From: RI-153 sp963721725
GTDB taxonomy: Bacteria; Chloroflexota; Anaerolineae; Caldilineales; Caldilineaceae
Length of the DNA stretch: 64,000 bases
Direction of reading: 5' to 3'
Assembly: GCA_963721725.1 (NCBI GenBank)
Contig: CAVRLX010000009.1
Coordinates: 372,001 to 436,000, forward strand
Position 1 is the first letter of the stretch; every line of letters begins with the position of its first letter. Both the position numbers and the translations under genes were made by a program. The notes beneath the pieces are model-generated. The model was not told the DNA's origin and searched no databases. It saw nothing but the letters and a program-made list of their open reading frames with translations. Shown here piece after piece: positions 27,584 through 38,304 of the stretch.

Positions 27584-29474
27584 ATGTCGAAGGTCTCTGT
27601 ACAATCGAATGGCAAGGTTAAGCAAGAGGTCTGGCACGCCCAGTCTATGCTGTTGCCATCGCAGCGTCCGCCCACGCCCCTGCGCGGCGGCTACTATCCG
27701 GATCTGTTAGCCCCGGGTACGGTGACCTTTGTCATGCCGCGCGCCGTTCAAACCCTTTGTCAGTTTGGTGGGAGATTTTAACGGCTGGAATAGCCGCGCC
27801 AACGTAATGACGACTGAGGGCGAAGGCTATTGGTGGACGACGATTGCCCACCCTGGCGCTACGCGCTATGGCTTTTACGTAGCGATTGACGACCAATCCC
27901 ACGCCTGGGTGAGTGATCCCTACGGTCAAGAGATCCATTGGGAGAGCACAGGCCCGTGGGCATTTTTGCCCGCTGCCGACGTGGACGCCGCCAGGCACAC
28001 GTTTGCCTGGCGTGATGGTGATTGGCACACGCCGCCTCTGCGCGATCTTGTGATCTACGAATTAGGCGTGCGCGATTTTGGCGGCTATTGGGCGGGCAAT
28101 CGGCCCCATTTTGGCACGTTTGACAATGTGCTGGAGCGGCTGGATTATCTGGCCGATCTGGGGATCAACGCGCTGGAATTGATGCCAATTCAACAGTTCC
28201 CCGGTGAATCTAGTTGGGGCTACAACCCTGTTTTCTACTTTGCACCCGCCCGCACCTATGGCACGCCCAACGATTTCATGCGGCTGGTGGATGCCTGCCA
28301 CGCCCGCGGCATGGCGGTGATTTTGGATGTGGTTTTTAACCACGCCTGGGGCGATCATCCTTATTATCAGATCTACCCGCCGCTCTATGGTCCCAAAGGC
28401 GAATGGCTGCCCGATCTCAACCCGTTTTTTCACCACACCCCTTCGTCGATCAATATGTGGGGTGGCGTGGATTGGGATCATTTCACCGCCGAGACCACGG
28501 CCTATTTTCAGGATGTGATGCGTCATTGGATCCAGTTTTACCATGTAGACGGCTTCCGTTTTGATTGGGTGGGCGGTGTGGACTATGACAGCCATGATCC
28601 CATGACCCCGGATTTTGATCCGTATCATGGCATTTCGGCCATCTGTTGGGCGGCGCGGCAAGCCAAGCCCGATGTGATTTTGCTGGCCGAACATTGGCCG
28701 CTGGGGGGGACAAATCAAAACAAGACCGCCGATCGATTGGTGCGCGAAACGGAAATGGACGCGGTGTGGAACGGGCATTTCCATCACACACTGGAAGATG
28801 TCTTGATCCAGCGCTGGGAATGGGAGCGGCGCGATCTCTTTCGGGCCGTGGGGGGCTTTCGGGAACGGGGCTTTGCGCGTGCCGATCAGGTGATCAACTA
28901 TACGTGCAGCCACGACGAGGTGCGTCCGGTCCACGAGGTGCTCTTTTACGCGCGCCAGCACATTCAAAAGCCAGAAAGTATGAGTTGGACGCAGGTGGCC
29001 TTAGACAAGGCTCTGGTGGGGCTGATCACGCTTTTTGCCGCGCCGGGCGTGCCCATGCTGTGGATGGGGCAGGAGTATGGCGAGGATCTGCCGCGCACAG
29101 TTGACTTTTTGCCGCTCAAATGGGAAAAGTTGGACAAAGAGCCATTTCACCACCATTGGGAGACGGTGCGGCGGCTGATTAAGGCCCGGCGCACGCACAA
29201 AGGGTTGCGGAGTGATACCATTGAATTTCTGGCTGACGATTTCCCGGCAACCCAGGTAATGCGTTTCCGCCGTTGGGACGCGGAAAGCGGAGAGTGCGCG
29301 CTGGCGGCGTTGAACTTTAGCCACCAGCCGCGCCAGATCTCATTGCCCTTTCCGTGGGACGGTTCTTGGTACGAAGTGGTGCGTGGAGCCAGCCATCGTA
29401 TCCATCGCCAACAGCGTAGTTTTACACTGGAACCCTGGTCCGGGCGACTTTATACATCCGCAGCCCCTTCGTAG
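27584..29474 (+). CDS. GH13 alpha-amylase-family glucan enzyme with CBM48-like N-domain, frame broken once
   Basis: About 628 residues when joined. The N-terminal domain ends [12 protein letters not shown], the CBM48 signature of branching and debranching enzymes. The TIM barrel has [20 protein letters not shown] and VILDVVFNH, the nucleophile Asp in [10 protein letters not shown], the acid Glu in VILLAEHWP and the transition-state Asp in YTCSHDE. A break at the CG run about 27738-27744 splits the first 50 residues from the rest; restoring two bases reads [13 protein letters not shown]. By architecture it is a glycogen branching enzyme or maltooligosyltrehalose trehalohydrolase relative; I cannot separate these. 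No glgA, glgC or treY is in the window. Confidence 0.8.
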
Positions 29475-29503
29475 TACAATTTAGATAGACGGGTAACGAT
29501 TCT

Positions 29504-29584
29504 GGTGCGACGCACTCGCCAGGAATAGAGTGGTCTTGAAAAGTGTGTGTGGCGAGTGCGTCGCACCCTAGACCTGTATCGTTA
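29504..29584 (+). repeat. Family 1 inverted-repeat element, copy 3
   Basis: Core 29504-29567 (64 bp) with perfect 18-bp arms, followed by CTAGACCTGTATCGTTAC. Here the outer flanks GTAACGAT and ATCGTTAC are also complementary. Confidence 0.92.
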
Positions 29585-29708
29585 CTAAACGGGAAGCAAG
29601 AGTCACTCTATCGCTTCCCGTAAGGGATTACAGACTTTCGGCCATTTTCATGTGATTATTATCACAAGATCCAACGTAGACGCGTTCACGCGTAGGAGGG
29701 TAAATCCG

Positions 29709-30413
29709 GTGCAAACACAAGGTGTTCTTCCGGCACAGGTGATTGGGCTGACGCGCTCAACCATCGGCAAAAAGGTGATCATGGCGGTGACGGGCCTGAT
29801 CTGGGTTGGTTTTGTCTTCTTTCACATGTATGGCAACTTGAAGGTCTTCTTGGGGCTGGAGTATTTCAATGAGTATGCCGAAGGGTTGCGCACCATTGGC
29901 GCGCCGATCTTTGGGCATCTGCATCTGCTCACCGTGGCTCGCTTGGGGTTAATTGTGGCGGTTGTGCTGCATGTGTGGGCGGCGGTTTCGCTGACCCGTG
30001 CTGCCCAGGTGGCGCGCCCCCAACGCTATAGCACATGGAAGGCCACGCAGGCTACGTTTTCCTCCATGACCATGCGCTATGGCGGGCTGGCGATTCTGCT
30101 TTTTCTGATCTATCACTTGATGCACTTTACTTGGGGCACGCCCATGATTAACAATGCCTTTGTGTCTGGCGACCCCTATACCAACGTCTACAACGGCTTC
30201 CAGTATGGGCTGGTCGTGCTGATCTATCTGCTGGGCGTGACTGCGCTGGGACTGCACCTCTATCATGGCACATGGAGCATGTTTCAGACGTTGGGGCTAA
30301 ACAATCGCACTTATACACGTATGATTCGGGTGATTGCATTGCTTCTCTCTCTGGTGATCAGTGTGGGCTTTGCCATTGTGCCTCTCTCTATTTTCTTTAA
30401 ATTTATTTCGTAA
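29709..30413 (+). CDS. sdhC: Succinate dehydrogenase cytochrome b subunit
   Basis: Membrane anchor of complex II, passing electrons to menaquinone. The start is taken as GTG 29709 because GGAGGG lies 9 bases upstream; the longer frame from 29652 lacks a ribosome site. The 234-residue protein has five TM segments, the single-polypeptide arrangement of type B enzymes. Haem-ligand histidines are expected in FVFFHMYGNLKVFLG, the HLHLLTVARLG helix, LIYHLMHFTWGTP and ALGLHLYHGTW. The order sdhC-sdhA-sdhB and the men genes in the same window support a menaquinone-linked type B succinate dehydrogenase. Confidence 0.9.
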   Translation: MQTQGVLPAQVIGLTRSTIGKKVIMAVTGLIWVGFVFFHMYGNLKVFLGLEYFNEYAEGLRTIGAPIFGHLHLLTVARLGLIVAVVLHVWAAVSLTRAAQVARPQRYSTWKATQATFSSMTMRYGGLAILLFLIYHLMHFTWGTPMINNAFVSGDPYTNVYNGFQYGLVVLIYLLGVTALGLHLYHGTWSMFQTLGLNNRTYTRMIRVIALLLSLVISVGFAIVPLSIFFKFIS

Positions 30414-30483
30414 GTTCATGGCATAAAGGCACTGAACCGCATAAGAGCATAGCTCTGGAGTTAAGCGGTCTTGTGTCATCGTC

Positions 30484-30556
30484 TATACACCGCAGCAGCA
30501 CACAAAGTTATTTTCTATGGAACAGAAATTGTTACTTTGTGGCGTTGCTCCGTATA
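30484..30556 (+). repeat. Imperfect-palindrome repeat, family 3, copy 2 (sdhA leader)
   Basis: Starts TATACACCGCAGCAGCACAC and ends GGCGTTGCTCCGTATA, the two arms pairing imperfectly. It matches 41143-41216 through arms and loop (GAACAGAAATTGTTACTTT against GAGCAGAAACTGTTCCTTT). It ends 23 bases ahead of the sdhA start, between sdhC and sdhA. Confidence 0.7.
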
Positions 30557-30579
30557 TCCTTGAGGAGGGTCCGCTCGAT

Positions 30580-32544
30580 ATGGTTACAAAAACGCAACCG
30601 GCGGTGACAACAATGCCAGCGTTTACCGAAGCAACGCTGGATGCTGGTGTACCGCCGGGACCGATTAGCGAAAAATGGGACAAACACCGTTTTCAGATGA
30701 AGCTGGTGGCTCCTGCAAACCGACGCAGATTCAAAATTATCATTGTGGGGTCAGGCTTGGCGGGCGCTTCGGCGGCGGCAACCTTGGCCGAGCAAGGCTA
30801 TAACGTTGACTGTTTCTGCTATCAGGATAGCCCACGTCGCGCCCACAGCGTCGCCGCCCAGGGTGGTATCAACGCCGCCAAGAATTACCGCAACGATGGC
30901 GACAGCATTTTTCGTCTCTTTTATGACACCGTCAAAGGGGGCGACTATCGCTCGCGCGAGGCGAATGTCTATCGATTGGCCCAGGTCAGCAACAACATTA
31001 TCGACCAATGTGTGGCCCAGGGTGTGCCCTTTGCGCGTGAATATGGCGGCCTGTTGGACAACCGCTCGTTTGGCGGCGCCCAGGTTTCGCGCACCTTCTA
31101 TGCGCGGGGCCAAACTGGGCAGCAGTTGTTGTTAGGGGCCTATCAATCGCTGATGCGCCAGATCGGTCTGGGTCAGGTCAAGATGTACTCGCGCACTGAG
31201 ATGCTCGATCTGGTGGTGGTGGATGGCCGTGCCCGTGGCATTATCACGCGTGACATGGTGACCGGAGCCATTGAGAGCCATGTGGCCGATGTTGTGGTGT
31301 TGGCGACGGGTGGCTATAGCAACGCCTATTATCTCTCGACTAATGCCAAAGGGTGCAATGCCACGGCGATCTGGCGGGCGCACAAACGCGGTGCCTATCT
31401 TGCCAACCCCTGTTTCACCCAAATTCACCCCACCTGTATTCCGCCCACTGGCGAGCATCAATCCAAGCTGACGTTGATGAGCGAATCGCTGCGCAACGAT
31501 GGCCGCATTTGGGTGCCCCGTAAGCCCGGCGAAACCCGCAATCCCAACGAAATCCCCGAAGCCGAGCGCTTCTATTATCTGGAAGAACGCTACCCCAGCT
31601 TTGGCAACCTGGTGCCGCGTGATGTGGCCTCGCGTAATGCCAAAGATGTGGTGGACAACGGCCAGGGTGTGGGCGAACTGCGCAACGGCGTCTATCTGGA
31701 TTTCAAGGATGCCATGAACCGCCTGGGCGAAAATGTGATCCGGGAGCGCTACGGCAACCTCTTTGACATGTACGAGAGCATTACTGGCGAGAATCCCTAC
31801 AAAGTGCCTATGCGTATCTACCCGGCCCTGCACTACACCATGGGTGGGTTGTGGGTGGACTATAATTTGGAAAGTACCATCCCTGGGCTGTTTGTGGCAG
31901 GCGAGGCCAACTTCTCGGATCATGGGGCCAACCGCCTGGGCGCAAGTGCCTTGATGCAAGGGCTGGCCGATGGTTATTTTGTCTTGCCGTCTACGTTGCC
32001 CAACTATTTGGCGACAACCAAGTTGGAAAAGGTGACCGCCGAACACGAAGCTTTCCGCGTTGTCGCGGATGAGGTGACAGCGCGCACTCGGCGCTTCTTG
32101 GAGATTAACGGCAACCGCACGGTGGATTCGTTCCATCGTGAACTGGGCAGAATCTTGTGGGATTACTGTGGCATGGCGCGCAACGAGGCTGGTTTGCGCA
32201 AGGCGCTGGCGTTGATCCCGGCGCTGCGTGAAGAGTTCTGGCAGAATGTCCGAGTGCCGGGCGATGCCGGTGAGTTGAACCAAAATCTAGAGATGGCGGG
32301 CCGTGTGGCCGATTTCTTGGAGTTGGGCGAACTAATCGTGATTGATGCCTTGCATCGGGAAGAGTCGTGTGGGGGGCACTTCCGCGAGGAGAGCCAGACG
32401 CCTGACGGCGAAGCGCTGCGCGATGACGAAAACTTTGCCTATGTGGCCGCTTGGCAATACAGCGGTGAGATTGGCAACCCAATTTTGAACAAAGAGCCAC
32501 TGGACTTCGAGCATGTGGCCCTTTCCCAGCGCAGTTATAAATAA
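30580..32544 (+). CDS. sdhA: Succinate dehydrogenase flavoprotein subunit
   Basis: Catalytic FAD subunit of complex II. 654 residues from ATG 30580, chosen because GAGGAGGG lies about 10 bases upstream; an in-frame ATG at 30517 lies inside the palindromic leader. The FAD motif is [20 protein letters not shown], and the covalent-FAD histidine is in [17 protein letters not shown]. The substrate region [12 protein letters not shown] and the active-site [19 protein letters not shown] follow. Later come [29 protein letters not shown] (FAD) and [14 protein letters not shown]. The wording is that of the Bacteroidota/Chlorobi-style SdhA. Confidence 0.95.
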   Translation: MVTKTQPAVTTMPAFTEATLDAGVPPGPISEKWDKHRFQMKLVAPANRRRFKIIIVGSGLAGASAAATLAEQGYNVDCFCYQDSPRRAHSVAAQGGINAAKNYRNDGDSIFRLFYDTVKGGDYRSREANVYRLAQVSNNIIDQCVAQGVPFAREYGGLLDNRSFGGAQVSRTFYARGQTGQQLLLGAYQSLMRQIGLGQVKMYSRTEMLDLVVVDGRARGIITRDMVTGAIESHVADVVVLATGGYSNAYYLSTNAKGCNATAIWRAHKRGAYLANPCFTQIHPTCIPPTGEHQSKLTLMSESLRNDGRIWVPRKPGETRNPNEIPEAERFYYLEERYPSFGNLVPRDVASRNAKDVVDNGQGVGELRNGVYLDFKDAMNRLGENVIRERYGNLFDMYESITGENPYKVPMRIYPALHYTMGGLWVDYNLESTIPGLFVAGEANFSDHGANRLGASALMQGLADGYFVLPSTLPNYLATTKLEKVTAEHEAFRVVADEVTARTRRFLEINGNRTVDSFHRELGRILWDYCGMARNEAGLRKALALIPALREEFWQNVRVPGDAGELNQNLEMAGRVADFLELGELIVIDALHREESCGGHFREESQTPDGEALRDDENFAYVAAWQYSGEIGNPILNKEPLDFEHVALSQRSYK

Positions 32545-32588
32545 ACGACTGGTGTCAAGACGAGTTTGTGAACAAGGAATTTGAGAGT

Positions 32589-32659
32589 GGGAGATTGGGA
32601 GATTAGGCGATGGTAGACCGTTGTTTCAATCGCCTAATCGCTTAATCTCTCAATCTCCC
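32589..32659. repeat. Word-repeat hairpin between sdhA and sdhB
   Basis: GGGAGATTGGGAGATTAGGC on the left and ATCGCCTAATCGCTTAATCT with CTCAATCTCCC on the right pair imperfectly. Each arm is itself made of a repeated 8-9 base word (GGGAGATT-like). It may attenuate or set the sdhA/sdhB transcript ratio. Confidence 0.65.
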
Positions 32660-32679
32660 CATCAGGAGAATTCTGTATT

Positions 32680-33441
32680 ATGAGATTGAAGTTGCGAGTA
32701 TGGCGACAGAAAGGCCCCGAAAGCAAAGGGGCGCTAATAGATTATGAGCTAGAAGAGGTCAGTTCGGAATCGTCTTTTCTCGAAATGTTGGATCTGCTCA
32801 ACGAAAAGTTGATCCTTTCCGGGCAGGATCCTATAGCCTTTGACCATGATTGCCGTGAGGGCATTTGCGGCACATGCAGTTTGATGATCAATGGCGTGGC
32901 CCATGGCCCGCAAAAAGCGATTACGGCGTGCCAGCTTCACATGCGTCATTTCAAAGATGGCGACACGGTTGTGATCGAGCCGTGGCGTTCCAGGGCTTTT
33001 CCCATTATCAAAGATTTGGTGGTCAACCGCAGCGCCTTTGATCGCATTGTGGCTGTGGGCGGCTATGTGAGTGTTTCTACAGGTAGCGCACCGGATGGCA
33101 ACGCCCTTCTTATCCCCAAAGAGAAAGCCGATCTTTCGATGGATGCCGCTGCCTGTATCGGCTGTGGCGCGTGTGTAGCGGCTTGTCCCAATGGTTCGGC
33201 TATGCTCTTTACGGCAGCCAAAGCCGCCCATTTGAATGTATTGCCACAAGGGCAATCCGAACGTTATAATCGGACCGTGGACATGGTGGCGCAGATGGAC
33301 GCTGAAGGTTTTGGCGGCTGCACCAATATCGGCGAATGCACCGCTGTTTGCCCCAAAGAGATCAGCATGGACTTTATCGCCATGCTTAACCGTGATCTGT
33401 TAGTAGGCACGCTCAAGGGTGCAGGCAGTCGCCGTTCGTAA
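32680..33441 (+). CDS. sdhB: Succinate dehydrogenase iron-sulfur subunit
   Basis: Electron-transfer subunit of complex II, 253 residues. The plant-ferredoxin-type [2Fe-2S] ligands are in [15 protein letters not shown] plus the downstream Cys of ITACQLHM. The bacterial-type clusters use [15 protein letters not shown], then [25 protein letters not shown] precedes ATG 32680. A strong palindromic terminator closes the sdhCAB operon. Confidence 0.95.
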   Translation: MRLKLRVWRQKGPESKGALIDYELEEVSSESSFLEMLDLLNEKLILSGQDPIAFDHDCREGICGTCSLMINGVAHGPQKAITACQLHMRHFKDGDTVVIEPWRSRAFPIIKDLVVNRSAFDRIVAVGGYVSVSTGSAPDGNALLIPKEKADLSMDAAACIGCGACVAACPNGSAMLFTAAKAAHLNVLPQGQSERYNRTVDMVAQMDAEGFGGCTNIGECTAVCPKEISMDFIAMLNRDLLVGTLKGAGSRRS

Positions 33442-33460
33442 CGGCTGAAATATTTCCCCC

Positions 33461-33509
33461 ATAAACGAAAAAGCGGAGCCAATCAATTTGGCTCCGCTTT
33501 TTCGTTTAT
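33461..33509. terminator. Bidirectional terminator between sdhB and the NHLP-like gene
   Basis: A long perfect stem (AAACGAAAAAGCGGAGCCAA against TTGGCTCCGCTTTTTCGTTT) with A and T tracts on both sides, between convergent genes. Confidence 0.92.
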
Positions 33510-33576
33510 GGAGAAGAACAGAACACGAGAGAAAACCAGAACTTGCGCGAGCGATTTCTGGGTCAGATAGAAAAAT

Positions 33577-33957
33577 TTAGCTTCTTAAAAAACCACCAAC
33601 CCGCATGGAGACAGGCACAGGTTCCAGTTTTTGCATCACTTCTTGTGTGCTGGGCTGTGGACAGAGCAACTGCTCTGTGAAATTTTGCAGGCTGGAGGCT
33701 TGAATTGCCAAAATACGTGCTTTGTCTTCGCCAGAGAGTGAAAAGGATTCGCCATTGAAACCAAGTTGCAAAGCAGCCGCGGCGTCAGTCAGCAACAGGT
33801 GGCGAAACCGCTCGGAAATCACGGCGGCGCTGAGCAATCGGTTGATCTCTCGCCCTGAAAGTGTCGGCAGGTCTCGCTCCTGGGCACGCTCTGGCATTCT
33901 GGGGGGCAGATCTTTGCGCTGGCGAAATGTATGAACATAGGGGGTAAAATAAGTCAT
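33577..33957 (-). CDS. NHLP/Os1348-type RiPP-leader-like protein
   Basis: 126 residues from ATG 33957, which overlaps the stop of the DUF5317 gene (ATGA). A Pro/Arg-rich N-terminus leads to LSGREINRLLSAAVISERFR, LLLTDAAAALQLGFNGESFS and LSGEDKARILAIQASSLQNF. This order (Arg-Phe-x-x-LLL-x-D-x-x-x-AL-x-x-G, then a helix with ILAIQA) resembles the nitrile-hydratase-like leader fold found in Os1348-family peptides of Chloroflexota and Cyanobacteria. The C-terminal part (PVSMRVGGFLRS) would be the core if it is a RiPP precursor, but no modification enzyme is adjacent. Identification is by eye. Confidence 0.6.
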   Translation of the reverse strand: MTYFTPYVHTFRQRKDLPPRMPERAQERDLPTLSGREINRLLSAAVISERFRHLLLTDAAAALQLGFNGESFSLSGEDKARILAIQASSLQNFTEQLLCPQPSTQEVMQKLEPVPVSMRVGGFLRS

Positions 33958-34568
33958 AGCGTAGCACTTCTTTCTGGGAAATAAGGGCGGTCGTCTGCAT
34001 TGGGTTGGGATGGACCCCCTGCCTGCCATAAAAAGAAAAAGACACCCACGGCAAGCATTACGTCGCCAAGGCTAAAGGCAGTTGCCTGTGAATACCAGGC
34101 AGGAGTTGTGAACCTATCCACAAACCAGGGCAACCGGATGTTATCCGACGCTAAAATAATGTCTTTTGTGCCCGGAAGTCGTTCCCCAACCGGCCAAAAA
34201 TCTAGAGGGTGTTGGGGAACCAACTGATGTAAGGTCTCTGGGCTAATCGGCATCAAACCCCCGTTGGCAACAATAGCCGCAAGGTTTATCGCCAGCCCTG
34301 CACCCATGATCCAAAATGCCCATGAATGACGATTGCGCCAAGCAAAGAGTAAAAGCGCTATTTGTGAAAGGACAAGCACGACACGAGCCACATTGTCTGG
34401 AAAAAACTGACTCGTGGCTGGCACATAAAAGGCCAAGATCTGCGGCAACAAGGCCAGACTTACGAGCCATCCCCAATGGATCTGGAGCAATGTATAGGGT
34501 CGATGCTGCCATCTGGCACGCAGCCAACCAGCCATTAATCCAAAGAGAACACTCGGCAATAAAATCAC
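33954..34568 (-). CDS. DUF5317 integral membrane protein
   Basis: 204 residues with about five TM helices. The family marks are the mid-protein helix ALLLFAWRNRHSWAFWIMGA followed by GLAINLAAIVANGGLMPISP, as in DUF5317. The start is GTG 34568, with no strong RBS. It lies 40 bases after the 48-residue peptide gene and is translationally coupled to the NHLP-like gene. DUF5317 has no known function. The GLMPIS loop and the WFVDRF segment are probably outside the membrane. Confidence 0.75.
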   Translation of the reverse strand: MILLPSVLFGLMAGWLRARWQHRPYTLLQIHWGWLVSLALLPQILAFYVPATSQFFPDNVARVVLVLSQIALLLFAWRNRHSWAFWIMGAGLAINLAAIVANGGLMPISPETLHQLVPQHPLDFWPVGERLPGTKDIILASDNIRLPWFVDRFTTPAWYSQATAFSLGDVMLAVGVFFFLWQAGGPSQPNADDRPYFPERSATL

Positions 34569-34608
34569 AAGGGGCTACCGTTGCCGTTATCTAGAATCAA
34601 CCACAGGA

Positions 34609-34755
34609 TCAACCACCGCCACCAGCGCCGACGACAGCGGGCGCACCTGCACCGATAACAAAGAGGCTAAGGGTGACTAATGCCAACAGGACCTGGACGT
34701 GGCGAGCATCAACTTTGCGGGAAACAAGGTTCAGGGTAGTGATATGGCGTTTCAT
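34609..34755 (-). CDS. 48-residue single-TM peptide ending in Gly-Gly-Gly-Gly
   Basis: A short open frame with a near-perfect RBS (AGGAGGCTCATCC before ATG 34755). It begins MKRHITTLNLVSRKVDARHV, continues with the hydrophobic helix QVLLALVTLSLFVIGAGA and ends PAVVGAGGGG. The basic N-terminus, hydrophobic core and Ala-x-Ala (GAGAPA) would suit either a membrane anchor or a signal sequence whose cleavage releases a 9-10 residue Gly-rich tail. It lies between the MalT-SARP regulator and DUF5317 on the same strand. No family is recognised; a signalling peptide is one hypothesis. Confidence 0.6.
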   Translation of the reverse strand: MKRHITTLNLVSRKVDARHVQVLLALVTLSLFVIGAGAPAVVGAGGGG

Positions 34756-34889
34756 GGATGAGCCTCCTAGTAGGCGGGAAATGGGGAACGGCTGTGTGAC
34801 CGTTCCTATTCAACTGATGTTGATTGTATTCTCGCAGCGGGCAGGCTCAAAGAGAGGCATCAAAAGAGGCTAACAGGGGAACAAGAGGC

Positions 34890-37800
34890 TCAAGAAGCCA
34901 TAAGTTGATCGTAGAGCGCTTCGGTTTTGGGTGAGGGGGAGATACCAAATTCATCCAGCAGCGCTTCACAGCAGAGTTCATATTGGCGGGCTACATCGGC
35001 ACGATTGCTCTGGGCTGCATAGGCGCGCATCGCCATGCGATGGGCACTTTCCAGACATGGATCGACAGCCAGCAGGGGTTTACAGCGCAGCAACGCCGCT
35101 GCTGCATCGGCCTCAGCCAGATCCAGATCAGCCAGGGCCAGCATGGCGTCAATGTAAAGTTGCCAAAGGCGCTCGCGCTCTAACTGTGCCCAAATCGGGT
35201 TGAGTTCAGGCAAATAGTCGCCCCCGTACAGGTCCACAGCCCGCTGTAGCTCTCTACGTTTTTCTTGAGGAGTAGCAGAAGTCTGGGCGGCTGCAATGGC
35301 CTCTTCAAAGAGTTCCACATCACACTCATAATCAACAGTGCGATTGAACCGATATAAATCGTTGTCAAAGAGAACTACATCCTGAGAAAGAGCGCTGCGT
35401 AAGCGATAGATGGCATTTTTGAAGCGCGTTTTGAGTTGTCCTGGCGAGGATTCAGGCCAAAATATCTCTCCGATCTCCTCTTTGGTCAGACCCTGGGTGT
35501 GTGCCACAAAACAGAAAAAAGATCGCGTGCGCTCTGGGTTTGCCATTCGCTGTTGTCAATCAGCGTGCCATTGCGCAAGACTTCACTGCGCCCCAACATA
35601 CGAATATAAAGCGAAGATTGATAGGCAGCGGGTGTTTCCAACAGGGGGGTAATGGCCTGACGTAGTTGGCGGCGCAGATCGGGCGAGATCTGGTTAAAAT
35701 CGCGCACCTGTTGGCGTAGTCGTTCAATCCCACCTCTATAATCGTTGTCAATTTGGATCGTCTCCAAAAAGTCGCTGACAGTGTGACCCGCCGTCACCAG
35801 CGGATGCCAGTAGTCCAACTCCTGGGCAATTTTGAGCATCTGCGTAACGGATTCAAGCGCATTTTTGCCATCGCCCACATCATGCTGGGCTGCTGCTAAA
35901 AAGAGATGTGCGCGCGCAAACTCTACACGCTGATCAGTCTCGCCCAGACATTTCACCGCCTCTTTCAACGTAGCAATGGCTTCGTGGTTGCGCCCACCCA
36001 GCAAGTGATATTGGCCCACGGCCATCCGAAACAGTCCGTGTTCAAAGGGCGAGGTTTCCGCCGCCAACAGCCGCCCTGCTGCATCTAAAAACATCACGGC
36101 ATCCTGGTGACGGTTTTGTGGGAGCGACATCAGCAGCAGTGAGATGTTAAGGTGCAACAGCAAAAAGCGCTCGTTAATACTCTTGGCAATCGGGTACGCC
36201 TTCTCATAAAACTCGTCGGCAATCTGCGCCATGCGTAAATCGGCAAAAAGATCGCCAATGCTTGCCAGCGTGTAGGCTTCAATGCGCCGGTAGCCACAGC
36301 GCCGCGCACACTCCAACGCTTCGATAAAATGGGCAAGCGCCTCCTGATAGTTGCCGCGCAGATGACAGAGCACCCCCAAATTGTTCAGAACATTCGCCAT
36401 GCCCAACAAATTATGCAGACTGCGCCAGCGCTCCGCCACTTGCTCGAAATGGTCTGCCGCCTCCTGATAGCGTCCCATGCCCATGTGGGCGGTGGCAATT
36501 TCGAGCGTCAGGCGCGTGCTGTTGTGCACATCATCCAACTGTGTGTAAAGATGTTCCGCCGCGGCCAGGTGATCAATGGCATAAACAAAACTGCCTTTGA
36601 CATAGTCACATAGACCGCGCAGCCGTAAAGCCTCAGCATGAAGCGCTGTGATCTCGCCCATAGGTGGGGGGCTGGCAAGACCCGCTCCGGCAGTCACGGC
36701 AACGGCCACCGGCAGCAGCGCCAATGCATCGTCTACATCTTGCAACACCGATTGATAGTTGCCCAACTGATAATGGGCTGAGGCCCGCCGAATCAGCGTG
36801 CGGACTAGTCCATCCTTGTGAGGAGATTGCTTAAAAGCTGTGGCTGCGCGATTGAGACTGAGCAGCCCTGCTTCTACATTGCCCAGGCTTACCTGAGCAG
36901 TTCCGTGCAGCGAAAGCAGTTGCGGGTCACTATGCAACGCACGTGGCGGGAGCACCTCTAGCCACTGGGCCAGCAAAGCGTAGCGCCCACTGCCAATCAA
37001 ACTCACCCCGGCCTCTTTGACAAGCTGAATTAGCGCTTGGCTGTCTTGTATAATCTGATAGATTTCAAACGCCTTTTCCCAGTTCCCCTGGGTGGCGTAA
37101 TGCTTCGCCAGCCGATGTTGAATGGCAAGAACTGTCTCGGGGTGTTCGTCACGCAGCGTCTGTTGCAAAAAATCTTGGAAGAGATGGTGATAGCGTAGCC
37201 AGGGTTCACGCTCGCCCAGGTTGAGCACAAAAAGATTATTCTGCACCACGGTATCGAATAATTGACCCCACTTCGTATGGGCAGCCATCAGATCCGTTAA
37301 CACATCGGTACAGAGCGCCACGTTAAATTCGCCCAAAAATGAGGTGTAGAGCAAAAATTGACGCAATAGGGGCGGCTGCTGATTCAAAATTTGCTGGGCC
37401 AAATAGCTGTAAAGATCAATCCCAGATGCACGTGAAAGCCGAGCCCAATTGCCAATCTTGCGATCTTCGTAGATAGAGGAAAGCAATAGGCCTGTAATCC
37501 AGCCTTCAGTTGATTGATATAGATTGTCTAATTCTTGTTCGCTGAGCGCAAGGTTGTAGTTGTGCACCATCAGATTGCTAATTTCGCTCTTTTGAAAGCG
37601 TAATTCTTCGAAACTGAGACCGGCTACATAAGAGCGGGCAATCATTAGGGGGAGGTCGGAAAGGGTAAGCAACTTACGCGAGAGCAGCGCAACATGACAA
37701 TTATCGTCGGCCAGTTGGATGAATTGACTGATAAAGCGATCAATATCTGTGACGCCATCCACAAAGTGATAATCGTCAATCACGATCAGAAAATGTTCGT

Positions 37801-38209
37801 TAACACTACTGTAAAGTTCATTGACCACCATTGTGACCAACTGATCCACTGTATGCGAAGAGGAAAGCAAGGGGTGTGGATTCGCCAGCAGGCCATTTTT
37901 TAACTGCGGAAAGCGGCGGGTGAGCGCAGCAACAAAGTAGGTGAAAAATCGTGAAAATTCGCCATCGGCTTCATCGACGCTGTACCAACAGATCGCCATT
38001 TCCGTCTCATGGGCAAAGTCAATAAAGAGCGATGTTTTTCCATAGCCTGCCGGCGCAACGGCAAGGATAAGACGGTAATCAATCAGATCATAGAGCAGGT
38101 GCAGCAGGCGCGTACGTGTAATGAGATCAGATCGTCGGCGCGGGATAACGACTTTGGTCTGTGCGATGGATAGTTGCATAGAAAAATATCTGTCCAAATC
38201 GTTACACAT
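34890..38209 (-). CDS. MalT-type NTPase + TPR + SARP/BTAD transcriptional regulator, frame broken once
   Basis: About 1105 residues when joined. Walker A is VAPAGYGKTS (51-60), within a STAND/MalT-like ATPase whose Walker B is FLIVIDDYHFVDG. A long MalT-type TPR region (about 400-800) follows. The C-terminus carries the winged-helix of SARP regulators (GLTKEEIGEIFWPESSPGQL, KTRFKNAIYRLRSAL) and a BTAD bundle (YECDVELFEEAIAAAQ, YELCCEALLDEFGISP). The break at the A run 35515-35520 (plus strand) is one missing base; restoring it reads ARDLFFCFVAHTQG. Start ATG 38209, or ATG 38179 by comparison with MalT; neither has an RBS. It probably senses a ligand and activates nearby genes. Confidence 0.82.
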
Positions 38210-38304
38210 ATAGCTAAAAAGAGGGATGTATAGCCTATAGTATACTACATTGTGGTCGATCTGCGACCAATGGGTTATGCTGGGGATTAAAGGAAATAGT
38301 AAGC

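Noticed and set aside
31132..32283. Long minus-strand open frame of 383 codons
   Set aside because: Antisense shadow of sdhA.
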